From an uncultured Campylobacter sp. (GTDB taxonomy: Bacteria; Campylobacterota; Campylobacteria; Campylobacterales; Campylobacteraceae): DNA of 64,000 nucleotides. Within the stretch, counting starts at the first letter, position 1; each line of letters opens with the position of its first letter. The notes beneath the pieces are model-generated. The model saw only the letters and a list, made by a program, of their open reading frames with translations, was not told the origin of the DNA and made no database searches. The DNA lies in contig NZ_CALHVN010000026.1 in assembly GCF_938039245.1 (NCBI RefSeq), positions 1 through 64,000 on the forward strand. The letters are read 5' to 3'. Shown here piece by piece: positions 34,677 to 44,785 of this stretch. Both the position numbers and the translations under genes were made by a program.

Positions 34677-36403
34677 TGCGGTTTTTGATAGAGTTTATCG
34701 GCGGTGAGCAAAATTCGAAAATTTCCTCGCTCATAAAATGCAGCCAAAACGAGGCGAAAATTTTACGCCATCTAAGCAAAGGCTACGTCGAAGGCACTCC
34801 GCAAAGTAGCGTCTACGACGTACTTTGCGCGGTTTTTGGCAGCGAGGAATATAAATTTATAGCAGGACTTACAGACGTAAAAAACCTGCTAGAGAGCGGT
34901 TGGATCGTGCAGGGCTTTTCTATCTTTAAAAACCAGGGCACAGATGGCTCCGGCTCAAATTTACTCGGCCTGCTTCACAGCGAGATCTCGCTATCGCCGC
35001 TTTTTCTAAAAATTTTAGAAGAGGGCGAGTTTGGGCTCACGCTGCCATCAGTCGCGCCCTACGCCGATCACCTCGACTACCTAAAAGATCAGTTTTTACG
35101 CGTGGAGCTTTACGGCAAGCTCTCGTTTTTTAGCAAAAACGTATCAAGCGACGCCAAAAACCGCCTAGAAAAAGACGTGAAAGAGCTAGAAGCCATCATC
35201 GAAAAACGGCTAAATTTAAGCAAAATTTCGATTTCCGTCGAGCAAATTTTCAAAGATAACGCGCTAAACGACAAAGAACAGCTTATTTTCCTCGCTCTTT
35301 TAAAGGAAGAGTACGTCGGCGAAACGGACGCAAACCGCGATCTAAACGCGCTTGTAGGGATTTTAAGCGCGGACGAATTTGAGCGCATAAAACATCGCGC
35401 GCTACTGAATGAGGGCTCAAAACTAATCGAAAACGGCCTCATCGACTACGACGAGTCGCTAAATACCTACGGCGGCTTTAGCAGAACGTTTTACATAACC
35501 GACGAAATTTTACAAAGCGTAATGCACCCAAAAACCGAGAGCAAAAGCAAAAAACTAGCGCTAGAAACTCTCGTAAAAGAGCAGGAAATCTTTGAGCTCA
35601 TCGAGCCCTCGACCGACATAAACGACGTCGTGCTAGACGTCAAGGTAAAAGAGCTGCTGGACGCAATCCTAAAGCAAGTAGATCGCCGCGTGCTGGCGCG
35701 CCTATCTAGCTGGGGCATCAAGTCGCGCAAAAACGTGGACGCCAAAATCATCTTTTACGGTCCGCCGGGTACTGGCAAAACTATGAGCGCACTAAGCCTC
35801 GCAAAGAGCCTAAAAAAGCAGGTTCTTAGCTTTGACTGCTCTAAAATTTTGAGTAAATACGTCGGCGAGAGCGAGCAAAACGTGCGTAAAATTTTTGACA
35901 CCTACAAAGAAATCTGCGCTAAAAGCAAGAGCGAGCCCGTGCTGCTGCTAAACGAGGCCGATCAGTTTCTAAGCACGCGCGTCGAGGGCGGTAGCGGCGC
36001 GGACAAGATGCATAATCAAATGCAAAATATATTTTTGGAGCAAATCGAGCGCTTTGAGGGCGTGCTCATCGCCACGACGAACTTCTTGCAAAGCCTAGAT
36101 GTCGCGTTTTCTCGCAGGTTTGATTATAAGATCGAGTTTAAAAAGCCCGACCTCGCCGCTCGCCTTGCGATCTGGCGCAAAGTACTGCCCGAAAATGCGA
36201 GCTTTGAGGAAAATTTCGACGTCAAAGAGCTGGCTAAATTTGAGCTAAGCGGCGCGCAAATCATGCTCGCGCTCAAAAATACCGCGCTAAAAGTAGCCGT
36301 GCGCGAGGATGGGATATTTACGATGGGCGACTTTGAAAGCGAGATCAAACGCGAGATGAGCTCAAATTTCGGCGAGGATAAGAAAGTCGGATTTGACGGG
36401 TAA
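34676..36403 (+). CDS. AAA-family ATPase (Cdc48/FtsH-like single domain)
   Basis: The 575-aa protein starts at GTG 34676, sharing a base with the ligase stop. A winged, helical N-terminal half of about 340 residues of unknown fold precedes one AAA domain. Walker A is GPPGTGKT near residue 363, Walker B is LLLNEADQ near 420, and an arginine-finger region FSRRFDYKIEF lies near 480. It is comparable to C. jejuni Cj0377. Walker B has Asn in place of the usual first Asp, as in related ATPases of this subset. Probable remodelling or unfolding machine; substrate unknown. Confidence 0.82.
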   Translation: MRFLIEFIGGEQNSKISSLIKCSQNEAKILRHLSKGYVEGTPQSSVYDVLCAVFGSEEYKFIAGLTDVKNLLESGWIVQGFSIFKNQGTDGSGSNLLGLLHSEISLSPLFLKILEEGEFGLTLPSVAPYADHLDYLKDQFLRVELYGKLSFFSKNVSSDAKNRLEKDVKELEAIIEKRLNLSKISISVEQIFKDNALNDKEQLIFLALLKEEYVGETDANRDLNALVGILSADEFERIKHRALLNEGSKLIENGLIDYDESLNTYGGFSRTFYITDEILQSVMHPKTESKSKKLALETLVKEQEIFELIEPSTDINDVVLDVKVKELLDAILKQVDRRVLARLSSWGIKSRKNVDAKIIFYGPPGTGKTMSALSLAKSLKKQVLSFDCSKILSKYVGESEQNVRKIFDTYKEICAKSKSEPVLLLNEADQFLSTRVEGGSGADKMHNQMQNIFLEQIERFEGVLIATTNFLQSLDVAFSRRFDYKIEFKKPDLAARLAIWRKVLPENASFEENFDVKELAKFELSGAQIMLALKNTALKVAVREDGIFTMGDFESEIKREMSSNFGEDKKVGFDG

Positions 36404-36619
36404 ATTCGGCTAAATTTGAGAGTGCGGCTGGGCTAAATCGGCTAAATTTAGCTCGCTGTTTGGCTAAGACGCTTTTACCACATTTACGCCGCTTGCAAAG
36501 CTTTATTGCGCGTTTTTGCAAATTTGATCGTTAAATTCGTAGCTCGGCGGACGCAAATTTGGCAAGCGATTTAAATTTATCACAGCCATAGCTGCTCAAA
36601 TTTGAAAGGATTATTAAGC

Positions 36620-36871
36620 ATGGGTGATTTTTTACTACGCCAAGCCAAGCTATTTTTAGGCATCGCAGCCCTTTGCGCTCCGCTATGCGCGCTCATCTAC
36701 TTTATATCAAAAGAGTATTTCGACGAAATTTTAGTCGGCATTTTCGTCACGTATATTTTCCTGCTCGTTGTTTTCGTTTTTAAATTCATCAAGCTACTTT
36801 TAGGCTTCAAGGACGAGGACAAAAAGCCCGTTTGGGAGCAAATTTTAACTTGGCTGTCAAATATCGCCTAG
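36620..36871 (+). CDS. Small membrane protein of unknown function
   Basis: The 83-aa protein has two predicted membrane helices (about residues 11-31 and 37-60) and a charged tail FKDEDKKPVWEQIL. ATG 36620 is chosen because AAAGGA lies ten bases upstream; an in-frame TTG at 36602 lacks a site. It is convergent with the dynamin-like gene, 10 bp away. No family recognised. Confidence 0.6.
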   Translation: MGDFLLRQAKLFLGIAALCAPLCALIYFISKEYFDEILVGIFVTYIFLLVVFVFKFIKLLLGFKDEDKKPVWEQILTWLSNIA

Positions 36872-36881
36872 ATCGCCACGC

Positions 36882-38729
36882 TCAAAGCAGGATTTTACCG
36901 CCAAACCCTTCGCCCGCTTTTAAAATTTCATCCCTTAGCCTCTCATGTCCGGCCGATAGGGCCGCGATCTTAGCTAGTTTTTCGTCCTTTATCTGCGCAA
37001 ATTCGCTCTTTAATGCCGATAAAATTTTATTTAAAAAAGACGCATTGCCCAGCATTTCATTTTCAAATTCGTATAAATTTAGCGACAGTAAAACACGGTC
37101 TTGCACCTCGTCAAAGCTCGGGATAAACAGAGCAAAGCCGTTTTGCTCGTGCGCGCGCATAGAGCCTGCTATCTTTTCTTTTAGAAAATACACGGCGATT
37201 TTAACGGCGTTTTCGTAGTTTGCGGCGACTTTGAGGTTTAGCTTTTCAAAAAACAGCGCCGTCTTTTGCAGTCCTTTAAATTTCGCCGTCTCATAGTCTC
37301 GCAAAAACGTCCTATACACCTGCCCCGCATACGTCCTAACGTCGGCAAACAGAGTATCCGAGTGCGTTTCGTCCTCTTTTTGCGCGTTTTCAAATTCGGA
37401 CTTATACATCATAAACTCGCGCTCCAGCCGTGCGTAAATTTCATCCAACGCCGCGCCGATTTCCTCCTGCAACGCGCTTAAACCCCGCTTGTACGTTCTA
37501 AAAAATTTGGCGAATTTCACGTCGTTGTAGATGAGTTTTGAAAACACCTCGTCGCTGTCAAAATCCACCGCCTCATACTCGCTAGCTTCAAAATACTCGC
37601 CCTTTAGCAACGTTTTTCGCGGCGAGTATTTATACTTTTTTTTGCTTTTTAGGCTGGCTAGGATTTCGTCTGCAACGAGCTTTGCGACGTGCTTTAGCTC
37701 GTTAAAGGCTAGCTCGATTTTCGGTTTAAAATTTTCTTGTACGGCTCTTAAATTTGACTCCAGCTCGGCGTCAAATTTGGAGATTATCTCGCCCGCTTTT
37801 TCGTAAATTTTAGCGATTCGCTCGTGCTGAGCAGCGTTTACGGCAACCAGCCTAGCGCACTTTTCGCGCACGAATTTTTCTTTTATCTCTTCGCCGCCAA
37901 AAAGCTCGCGGATAGCGCTTATCGCCGCACTAAAATTCGACTCTGCTAAAAGCGCCGCATCGCCCGCAGCTTGGGCGTTTACGGCTTGCTTGGCGGAAAC
38001 TGCGATAATGCGCTCGAAAAATCGCCCGTACGTCGTTTGCGCGTGAGTTTTGAGACGCTCAAGCTCGTCGTTGCTTAGCTTATCTTTTTGATTTAGCAAA
38101 CAGATCGCCGTTTTGCCCCCGCCAGCCAAAAACTCCTCGATCTGCGCGGCTTCGCTAGCGCGCGCGGCATTGTCGGCGAGGCTTAGCCAGATGACGCCCG
38201 CGACGTCTTTTAGCACTTCGTGCGTGACGGCGGTGTCGGCCTTTGAGAGCGAGTTTAGCCCGGGCGTATCGACGAAATTTACCGACTTTAAAATTTCAGA
38301 GGGCGCATAAACGCAAAGCCTGCTCACGTCATCGCCAAACACGCGCTGATCGACGAAGCGTGATATCTCCTCGACGCCTAGATACAACTCTCTGCCGTTT
38401 TCGTAAAGCACGCTAAGTCCTGGCGCGGCGCCGTATCTGATAAAAGTCGGCTTTGAGGTCACGGGAGTTAGGCCCGAGGGTAAAATCTCGCTACCCAAAA
38501 GCGCGTTTAAAAACGTCGATTTGCCGCTAGAAAACTGGCCGACGATAGCGACCGTAAGCGGGCTAGATAAAAACAGATCGAGTTTATTTAGCTCCCGTTT
38601 TAGCTCGGCGCTCGGGTGAAATTTGGGCTCGGTTAGCTCGTTTTGCAGCCGTCTAAATCGCCCGTGAAAATCGTCCGAAAATATCTTAAAATACCGCGTT
38701 TTATACGCGTTTATAAACTCCTCAAACAC
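36882..38729 (-). CDS. Bacterial dynamin-like GTPase, second subunit (DLP2-like)
   Basis: The 615-aa protein has the GTPase P-loop VGQFSSGKST at about residues 63-72, switch regions LTPVTSKPT and VDTPGLNS, and LNQKDK as the G4 (N/TKxD) motif. Long helical stalk segments and a hydrophobic stretch follow. It is the partner of the larger GTPase directly upstream (8-bp overlap), like Cj0411/Cj0412 of C. jejuni. Those two form a hetero-oligomer able to tether or remodel membranes. Both proteins should be made in near equal amounts. Confidence 0.92.
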   Translation of the reverse strand: MFEEFINAYKTRYFKIFSDDFHGRFRRLQNELTEPKFHPSAELKRELNKLDLFLSSPLTVAIVGQFSSGKSTFLNALLGSEILPSGLTPVTSKPTFIRYGAAPGLSVLYENGRELYLGVEEISRFVDQRVFGDDVSRLCVYAPSEILKSVNFVDTPGLNSLSKADTAVTHEVLKDVAGVIWLSLADNAARASEAAQIEEFLAGGGKTAICLLNQKDKLSNDELERLKTHAQTTYGRFFERIIAVSAKQAVNAQAAGDAALLAESNFSAAISAIRELFGGEEIKEKFVREKCARLVAVNAAQHERIAKIYEKAGEIISKFDAELESNLRAVQENFKPKIELAFNELKHVAKLVADEILASLKSKKKYKYSPRKTLLKGEYFEASEYEAVDFDSDEVFSKLIYNDVKFAKFFRTYKRGLSALQEEIGAALDEIYARLEREFMMYKSEFENAQKEDETHSDTLFADVRTYAGQVYRTFLRDYETAKFKGLQKTALFFEKLNLKVAANYENAVKIAVYFLKEKIAGSMRAHEQNGFALFIPSFDEVQDRVLLSLNLYEFENEMLGNASFLNKILSALKSEFAQIKDEKLAKIAALSAGHERLRDEILKAGEGFGGKILL

Positions 38730-41100
38730 TTTGCAGCTCCAAATTTATGGCATTTATCGCCTCGCTTTGCGAGTTTAGGCGCTCTAGCTCCTGCAAGTCC
38801 CGCCCGCTAGTTTTTGCCAGCTCGGCAAGCTCGTTTTTTAGCGCCTCTTCGCTGATTGCGAGCGCTTTTTCTTTATCTTTTAGCGCGGCTTCGATCTGCT
38901 TTTTAAACTCGCTTTTTTCAAATTCGCTAAGCTCGAAAACGAAATTTTTGATCCGCTGAGCGCCCAAAAACTCCTCCGCGGCTACTTTGGCGGCTTCGGC
39001 TACGTCTTGCGCGCCCGAGTTTGCCGCGCTAGCCACCGCGTCCGCGACCTGGGCGCACTCTAAGCTTATCCCTTTTGAGTTCAGATAGTCGTTTATGCTA
39101 AAGACCTCGGTCGCTGCTGTTTTACCCTCAAATTCGCCGAATTTTAGCGCGATATTTTGCGCGCACGCGGTGATTTGCCGTACGATTTCGTTGCGGTTTT
39201 GACGCATCAAGGCGGCAACGCCGTCTTTGATCGTCGTTTGCGCGATGCGCGAGAGGCGCTGCGGATCGATCTTTTGTTTTTTAGAGGCCGCGTAGTTTAT
39301 ATCATCCGCGATGCGCTGCTTTAGCGTTTGAGCAAGAGATTTTAGCCCAAGCTCGTAGCTAGCCGCAGTTTTGGCCGTATCTAGGCGCTCCAGCTCCTCT
39401 TTTACCGCGCCCCTCACGTCCTCTAGACGGCTAGCTAGCGCGGCTTTTTGCTCGTTTAGTTCAGAAAGCTTTTGCGACAAGCTCAAATTTGAACCCGTTA
39501 GCTTTAAAATCTCGCTTTGCGTATCCGCCGCAAACTGCACGCAGACGCGTCCGAGCTCCTTTTTATACGCCTCGATGCCAAGACGAGATTTTTGGCTATT
39601 TTGACCAAAAAGCGTCTCGTAAAGATACTCCTTAAACTCCTCGACGCCGCTGTTTTGCCCGCCTTCAAAGTAGCTTTTAGCGCTCACAGCGAAAAACTCC
39701 GCCCCGACGCCAAGCCCCCGCGTACGCTCCTCGACGCTCTTTTTGGCGTAGGCGGCAACCTCGTTTAGCTCGCCCACCTTTAGCACGTCGGCGTGAGTTA
39801 GCAACACGGCGAGCTTTACGGCATGCGAGTTTTGCAAGCTTGCGACGATGAAGTCCAGATCCTTTTGTGTGGCGCTTTGCGAGACGTTCATCAGGTGCAC
39901 CATCAGGTCGCACTCCCGCATAAATCGCCGTACCAGCTCCTCGCGCGCAGCCACAGCGTCGTCGATGCCGGGCGTGTCGATGATGCGCACGTTATCCTTT
40001 AAAAGCTCCAAATTTTCGTAAAGCTCGACGCTTTTTACGAATTTGGCGTATTTGGAGTCTGCCGAGGTGTAGCACTTGATCTCGTCCGTTTTGACGGTCT
40101 TGCTAGCCGGCGGTTCGGCGCAAATCTCTCTCGCGTCAGGGCTCTCAAATTTAACCGCCGACTCGTCGTCCGCATTAAATTTGACCTTTAAATTTTGCGC
40201 CGTTTCGCTCTCAAATTTGACGCCCGCGCCGCCGTAAATTTCGGCTATTTCGTTATCTTGAACTTGGGCTATTCCAAGCTCTCTTAGCTCAGCTTCGCTC
40301 CAAAAATTTACCTTCGCAAAAGGCTCGGGCGAGTATTTTAGCACGGTCAAATTTACGGTTTCCGGCACGTTTGAAGCGCCCAGAATTTTTTTGCCCAGCA
40401 GTGCGTTTAGCAGAGTTGATTTGCCCGCGTTTATGACGCCGGTAACCGCGACGTTAAACTCTAACTCATGCGCTTTTTGCCGCGCTTTTGTCGCCGCGTT
40501 TGCGACGTGCGCGTGCGGGTTTAGCGATAAAATTCGCTCGCAGATATCGTTTAGCGCGTCTATTTTTTGGTGAAATACGTCTGATTTTTTAAAATTTGAG
40601 CCCTCTTGCTCGTTCCCTGCGGTCAAATCCGCGCCGAGGGCCTGCAAAAACTCCGAGAGTCTCTTAAAATGCGCGGCGGAGATTATATTTTCGGTTTGCA
40701 GGATTTCTAAGGCGGCCAGGAGCTTTGATTTTGAGATTTTTGCGGATTTTAGAGCATTTATCGCGCCTAGCTGAGCGCACTGGAGGCTGTATATGTCGGC
40801 TTTTAGCCCAAGCGCGTGAAGGATATCCCTAAACTCCTTTAGCGCCATAAATCTATCGAAATTCTCCACATCCGCCGCGAGTAAAACAGCGAGGCTTCGC
40901 TCGTCTGCGAGAATTTGCGTTTTGGGGTCTAAAAAGAGCTTAAGAGCGCCCCAAATTTCGCTTAAAAATTTATCCGTATCCACCGCTTCGCCTTTGATAA
41001 AATTTGCGCCCGCAAGGTCGCTTTCGGGGCGAAATTTAGCATAAATTAAATTTAAACAAGCTTGGGCGGCGGGTAGATTTGATGTTAAATTTAAATCCAT
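38722..41100 (-). CDS. Bacterial dynamin-like GTPase, first subunit (DLP1-like)
   Basis: The 792-aa protein starts at ATG 41100 (MDLNLTSNLPAAQACLN); a TTG five codons upstream is an alternative. An N-terminal helical region of about 190 residues comes before the GTPase with P-loop GVINAGKSTLLNALLG (near 210), the switch sequence VPETVN, the G3 motif IIDTPGIDD and the G4-like LLTHADV. A large insert lies inside the GTPase between P-loop and G3. Long coiled helices form the C-terminal stalk (for example SLSQKLSELNEQKAALASRL). It is coupled to the DLP2-like gene by overlap. Intact despite the decayed genes just upstream. Confidence 0.9.
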   Translation of the reverse strand: MDLNLTSNLPAAQACLNLIYAKFRPESDLAGANFIKGEAVDTDKFLSEIWGALKLFLDPKTQILADERSLAVLLAADVENFDRFMALKEFRDILHALGLKADIYSLQCAQLGAINALKSAKISKSKLLAALEILQTENIISAAHFKRLSEFLQALGADLTAGNEQEGSNFKKSDVFHQKIDALNDICERILSLNPHAHVANAATKARQKAHELEFNVAVTGVINAGKSTLLNALLGKKILGASNVPETVNLTVLKYSPEPFAKVNFWSEAELRELGIAQVQDNEIAEIYGGAGVKFESETAQNLKVKFNADDESAVKFESPDAREICAEPPASKTVKTDEIKCYTSADSKYAKFVKSVELYENLELLKDNVRIIDTPGIDDAVAAREELVRRFMRECDLMVHLMNVSQSATQKDLDFIVASLQNSHAVKLAVLLTHADVLKVGELNEVAAYAKKSVEERTRGLGVGAEFFAVSAKSYFEGGQNSGVEEFKEYLYETLFGQNSQKSRLGIEAYKKELGRVCVQFAADTQSEILKLTGSNLSLSQKLSELNEQKAALASRLEDVRGAVKEELERLDTAKTAASYELGLKSLAQTLKQRIADDINYAASKKQKIDPQRLSRIAQTTIKDGVAALMRQNRNEIVRQITACAQNIALKFGEFEGKTAATEVFSINDYLNSKGISLECAQVADAVASAANSGAQDVAEAAKVAAEEFLGAQRIKNFVFELSEFEKSEFKKQIEAALKDKEKALAISEEALKNELAELAKTSGRDLQELERLNSQSEAINAINLELQSV

Positions 41101-41380
41101 TTGCGCAGCCTGCAAAAACAGCGCGAATTTGACGGCTCAGGCGCGCCAAATCCCGCAAATTTAATCAAATTTCGCGGGATTTTAGCAAATTTATACCGCG
41201 TCGCGTAAATTTAGGGCGTTTAAATTTACGCGTTTATCCGCCGCGCGAGGCTATATTGGGCTTCTTGCTTTTTATAGTATTTTTAAGCACCGCGTAGAGG
41301 CTTGGCGCCGTAGAAACGGCGGTAAATTTACCGTCCTAAGGCAAAGGCTAAGATGTCCCGCGCAGAGGATTTCATCGGCG

Positions 41381-41607
41381 CTAATCGCCAAAAGTAATAA
41401 AGCAGGCCGTGTCCGCGTCTGCTTCAAGGCTTACATTTTGGCTCTTACGGGGAAGTTTCGCGCATATGAAGGCCACGTAGCCGTCCGCACCGTCAAAATA
41501 GCTCAAAACATAGCTAGCTCGCGAGGCCGCCTTGCAGCGCCTGCGCGTAAAGCTTTTGTGCGAGCTTTTAGGGCTTCTTTACCGAGGTTTTTGAGAAAAT
41601 TTGCCAT
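41381..41607 (-). pseudogene. Small frameshifted gene, unknown family
   Basis: Reading from ATG 41607: MANFLKNLGKEALK, then in a second frame KLAQKLYAQALQGGLAS, then in a third frame SYVLSYFDGADGYVAFICAK and NVSLEADADTACFITFGD to TAG 41381. At least two indels separate these pieces. The restored product would be about 75 aa. No family recognised; the three-frame continuity of natural-looking sequence is the evidence that it was once a gene. Confidence 0.5.
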
Positions 41608-41633
41608 TTCTTAATCGGCGGTTTATTTGGACT

Positions 41634-41971
41634 TTAAATTCGGCTCAGGTTCGCCCCAAAATTTAAGGGCTTTTGAGAGCGCTTTTTGTCGCGGATTAGG
41701 CCGTTTGCGTCTTTGTAACGCAGATAGTCTCCGACTGCTTGCTTTTGGTTATCGTTTAGAAGGCTAAACTGCGACAAAGTATAGTCGGTAAGACGAGTAA
41801 AGGTAAATTTCAAATCAAAACGGTACTCGCCTCTTAAATCGCCTATAAGAGAAGCAGGCAAGCAAAGAGCATCCCCTTGACATCAAAAAAAGCAAGCCCT
41901 ACGTTGTATTTATTTAAATTTGGGCGGATATCTTGCGAATCTTGCCGTTTGTGTTGCGCTTTGCGGCGCGT
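41634..41971 (-). pseudogene. Decayed small gene with lost start codon (DUF6714-like?)
   Basis: GGAGG is followed five bases later by ACG (41971-41969) where an ATG is expected, then RRKAQHKRQDSQDIR and NKYNVGLAFFDVKGMLFACL. The frame closes and the next one continues LPASLIGDLRGEYRFDLKF, LLNDNQKQAVGDYLRYKD and a stop at 41634. The restored product is about 112 aa. The pattern of a leucine-proline segment followed by LLNDxQKxAVxDYL reminds me of DUF6714 proteins, which often sit near polymorphic-toxin genes; this is a weak likeness. Confidence 0.5.
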
Positions 41972-41983
41972 TATTTCCTCCGT

Positions 41984-42982
41984 CTAGGCGTAGTCGTCGA
42001 TGGCGTCAGCCTCGCTCAGCCCTATGCTGCCGCATAGCCTCGCTCTGGCAAAGGCTTTTTGGTCTCCTTTACGAGCCCCTTTATCTACCACTCGCGCCAC
42101 TCCTCGGTTATGTCTACGTCCTCGCCTAACTCTAGCCCCGTTTTACGCACGAGCGCGTCTATCCACTCCCACAGCTCCTCGCGCTCCACGGTCTCTATGA
42201 GGCCGTATTTGTCGTTGATTTTGTTTAGGGCTTTTACGAGCTTTGCGGTGCGGCTATATACGGCCGAGGCGCTTTTCTTTTGCGTCGCTTCGCACAGAGT
42301 TTGCGCGTAGCTAGCTAGAGCCGCCTCTACGGCCGCAATACTCTGCTCGCAAAACATCTCATCGCCCTCTTGCATACGTTTGCGCCACGCCGCCATAGGC
42401 GTTTTGACGCCAAGCGCTTGAATCTCGGGGATGCGGCTTGGGTCTATGTTTTTATTTTGCGACCGCAGATGCGCTTTTAGGCGGGCGCGCTCTTTTTCGT
42501 GCAGTTCCAATTTAAACAACCTAATCCAGCTCAGCTTCTCGTCAAAATTTAATGCCACTATCAAACGAAATTCCTCAAAGAAAGCGTCGTAGCCAAACCC
42601 GTAATCCGTTTTGCATTTACCCGTAAGCTTCTTGCCTATTTTTGCCTCGACGGTCTTTTTATCGTCGCCTAAATTTAAGCCAAAAGGCAAATCTACGACC
42701 GAGTTTCCGCCCGCTTTTTCGGGATAGACGCTAATCTCGTGCAAAATCAGCTGGTCTTTTTCTTTATTGTAACTGCCGATGGGCTCTCCGTACATATTCG
42801 CATATCTTACGTAGCCCGTAAATACGCTATCAACCCTTTTTCGTCGCTATCTGCCCTCACCCAAAACAAATTACCGTAAGAATCGTAATTTGGAGTCGGA
42901 TTACGCGGCAAGCCGCACCGCGCTAAAAACTCTTTGACCTCTTTAGAGTGGATCGGTCTGCCAGCAAATCTTGAAGCTGCAT
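41984..42982 (-). pseudogene. Frameshifted gene of unknown function, about 330 codons
   Basis: AAGGAAAAAT precedes ATG 42982 (MQLQDLLA). After the first indel the text continues GRPIHSKEVKEFLARCGLPR to EKGLIA. A second indel near 42820 leads to VFTGYVRYANMYGEPIGSYN and the long frame down to DITEEWREW at 42085. A third missing base there would extend it through VDKGARKGDQKAFARARLCG to TAG 41984. A soluble, charged protein with no recognised domain. It is the first of three consecutive decayed minus-strand genes. Confidence 0.65.
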
Positions 42983-43158
42983 ATTTTTCCTTTTAGCAAA
43001 TTCGTTTTGGAGTTTTTGGATACGCAGGGCTAAATTTAAAGCACTTTAGCGCGCCTTTAGCGGACGCGGGCCGAGTAAATCCGGCTAAAAAGAGTAAATT
43101 TAAAGCTTAATTTCGCGCAGGCTTGGTTAAATTTAGCCGAATTTACGGGGTTTGCTAA

Positions 43159-44514
43159 TTACACCGCGGCTCTAGGCGAGATGAGAGCGTCCTCAAAGTC
43201 CGCATGCGTCTCTTCGCTCATTATACGCAAAATTTTACTGCGCTTTATCTTCGCGTCGTCTTTAAATATCGCGCGCACCTTATCCATGCCCGCGTAAAAA
43301 TCGCGCATGAGCACGAGGCAAAGATACCTGCCAAATCCCGTCGGCACGATGCGGCCGCCCTCTTCGTAGATAGCGCCGACTAGCTTTAGTAAATTTAGCT
43401 CCGCAAATAGCTCTTTTTTGATATTTGCGCCGTTAAATTCGTCGTATTTGGCGATATTTACGCTGCCGTCAAACAGCTCGGTGAGGAAGATATACTTTAG
43501 CCGCTCTTTTTTCGTAAAGCCGCACTTTGCGATAACTGGACTTTCGCCGCTTTTAACGCGGCGGCCGTAGTCGAGCAGATTAAAGGCGTTGATAACCAGC
43601 TCGCCGTTTAAAAAGCTAAACGCGCCGCTACCCACGCCCACGTACTCGTGGTGGCTGCCGACGTATTCGTCGCGCAAATTTGCGCTATCTCGGCCAAATG
43701 CCCAAGCGTTGCTTTGATGATAGTCGCTAAAGCTCTCGCAGATGATCTCGTAAAATTCGCGCTCATTATCGCTATCTGCGACGCCTAGCGACTTTGCGAT
43801 CGCATCGCGCGTAAGAGGCGACTTCATCAGCGGGTAAAACGTGATCTGCTCGGGAGCTATGGATTTTGCGATTTTGATGTCGTTTAGTAGCTGCTCTTTG
43901 GTTTGATTAGGAAGGTTAAAGATAAGATCAAGGCTCATAACCGGCAGCACGCCAAGAGCTTTTTTCAGCTTTTCTTGCAAGGCTTCGCTAGAGCCGAATT
44001 TCTCGTATCTGGCTACGCGTTTTAGCGTCTCGTCGTCAAAGCTTTGTACGCCCACGCTTAGGCGGTCGATGAGTCCTTGAAATCTCTTTAAATTTTCGGG
44101 CCGGATGTGGTTTGGATCGCTCTCGCAGGACACGTCTTTGATACTAAAGAGCTCTTTAGCCAGTACGAGCGTTTTTTCAAGCTCGGGTTCGTTTATGAGC
44201 GTCGTGCCGCCGCCGACGTAAAGCGAGCCGAAATCAAAGCCTGCGGCCTTAACCTGCCGCATCTCTTGCCTTAAATTTTCAAAATAAATTTTAGCCAGCT
44301 CCTGCTCGTAATGATACTTGTGAAACGAGCAATACGGACAAAACGTGTGGCAAAACGGCACGTGAGCGTAAAGCATGTATTCGGTATTTTCGCGCGGCGT
44401 TTTTACGTATTTTTTATCTAGGATGTCGATATTTAGGCCATTATAAAGAGATTTTTGCATGGTATTATGGGCGTAATTAATCGCAAATCTTTCTATAATA
44501 TTCTTAAAACCCAT
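43159..44514 (-). CDS. Radical-SAM coproporphyrinogen III oxidase-like protein (HemN family)
   Basis: The 451-aa protein has the radical-SAM cluster motif CHTFCPYCSFHKY near residues 55-67 (CxxxCxxC plus one), the SAM-binding GGGTT near 102, and the family stretch RLSVGVQSFDDETLKRVARY. An N-terminal extension, IIERFAINYAHNTMQKSL, is shared with the Campylobacter protein annotated as a second HemN (Cj0363). Only some members are true oxidases; HemW-like haem chaperones and HutW-like haem-degrading methyltransferases have the same core. No haem-uptake genes adjoin. It stands as a single gene. Confidence 0.8.
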   Translation of the reverse strand: MGFKNIIERFAINYAHNTMQKSLYNGLNIDILDKKYVKTPRENTEYMLYAHVPFCHTFCPYCSFHKYHYEQELAKIYFENLRQEMRQVKAAGFDFGSLYVGGGTTLINEPELEKTLVLAKELFSIKDVSCESDPNHIRPENLKRFQGLIDRLSVGVQSFDDETLKRVARYEKFGSSEALQEKLKKALGVLPVMSLDLIFNLPNQTKEQLLNDIKIAKSIAPEQITFYPLMKSPLTRDAIAKSLGVADSDNEREFYEIICESFSDYHQSNAWAFGRDSANLRDEYVGSHHEYVGVGSGAFSFLNGELVINAFNLLDYGRRVKSGESPVIAKCGFTKKERLKYIFLTELFDGSVNIAKYDEFNGANIKKELFAELNLLKLVGAIYEEGGRIVPTGFGRYLCLVLMRDFYAGMDKVRAIFKDDAKIKRSKILRIMSEETHADFEDALISPRAAV

Positions 44515-44785
44515 AATTAATTTTCTCCCGTAAATCCAAATTTATGTTCGTAAGGATATCTAAAATTTTATTAATCTCGCCTTGAAAAAGGCTGAATTTG
44601 CCGAAGTTTTATCAAAATCTGGCGTAAAATTTAAAATTTGGGCTCGTATTTTGAAGCAAAAATCTACCCGTATTAGCTTTAATCTTTGCTCGGTTTGCGC
44701 AAAATTCGCCGCCAAGTTACAATTTTTAGCATAGCGGTTTTGGTTAGTCGCCGCTAGATATCTGATTTATATTTATTTACCGCTT

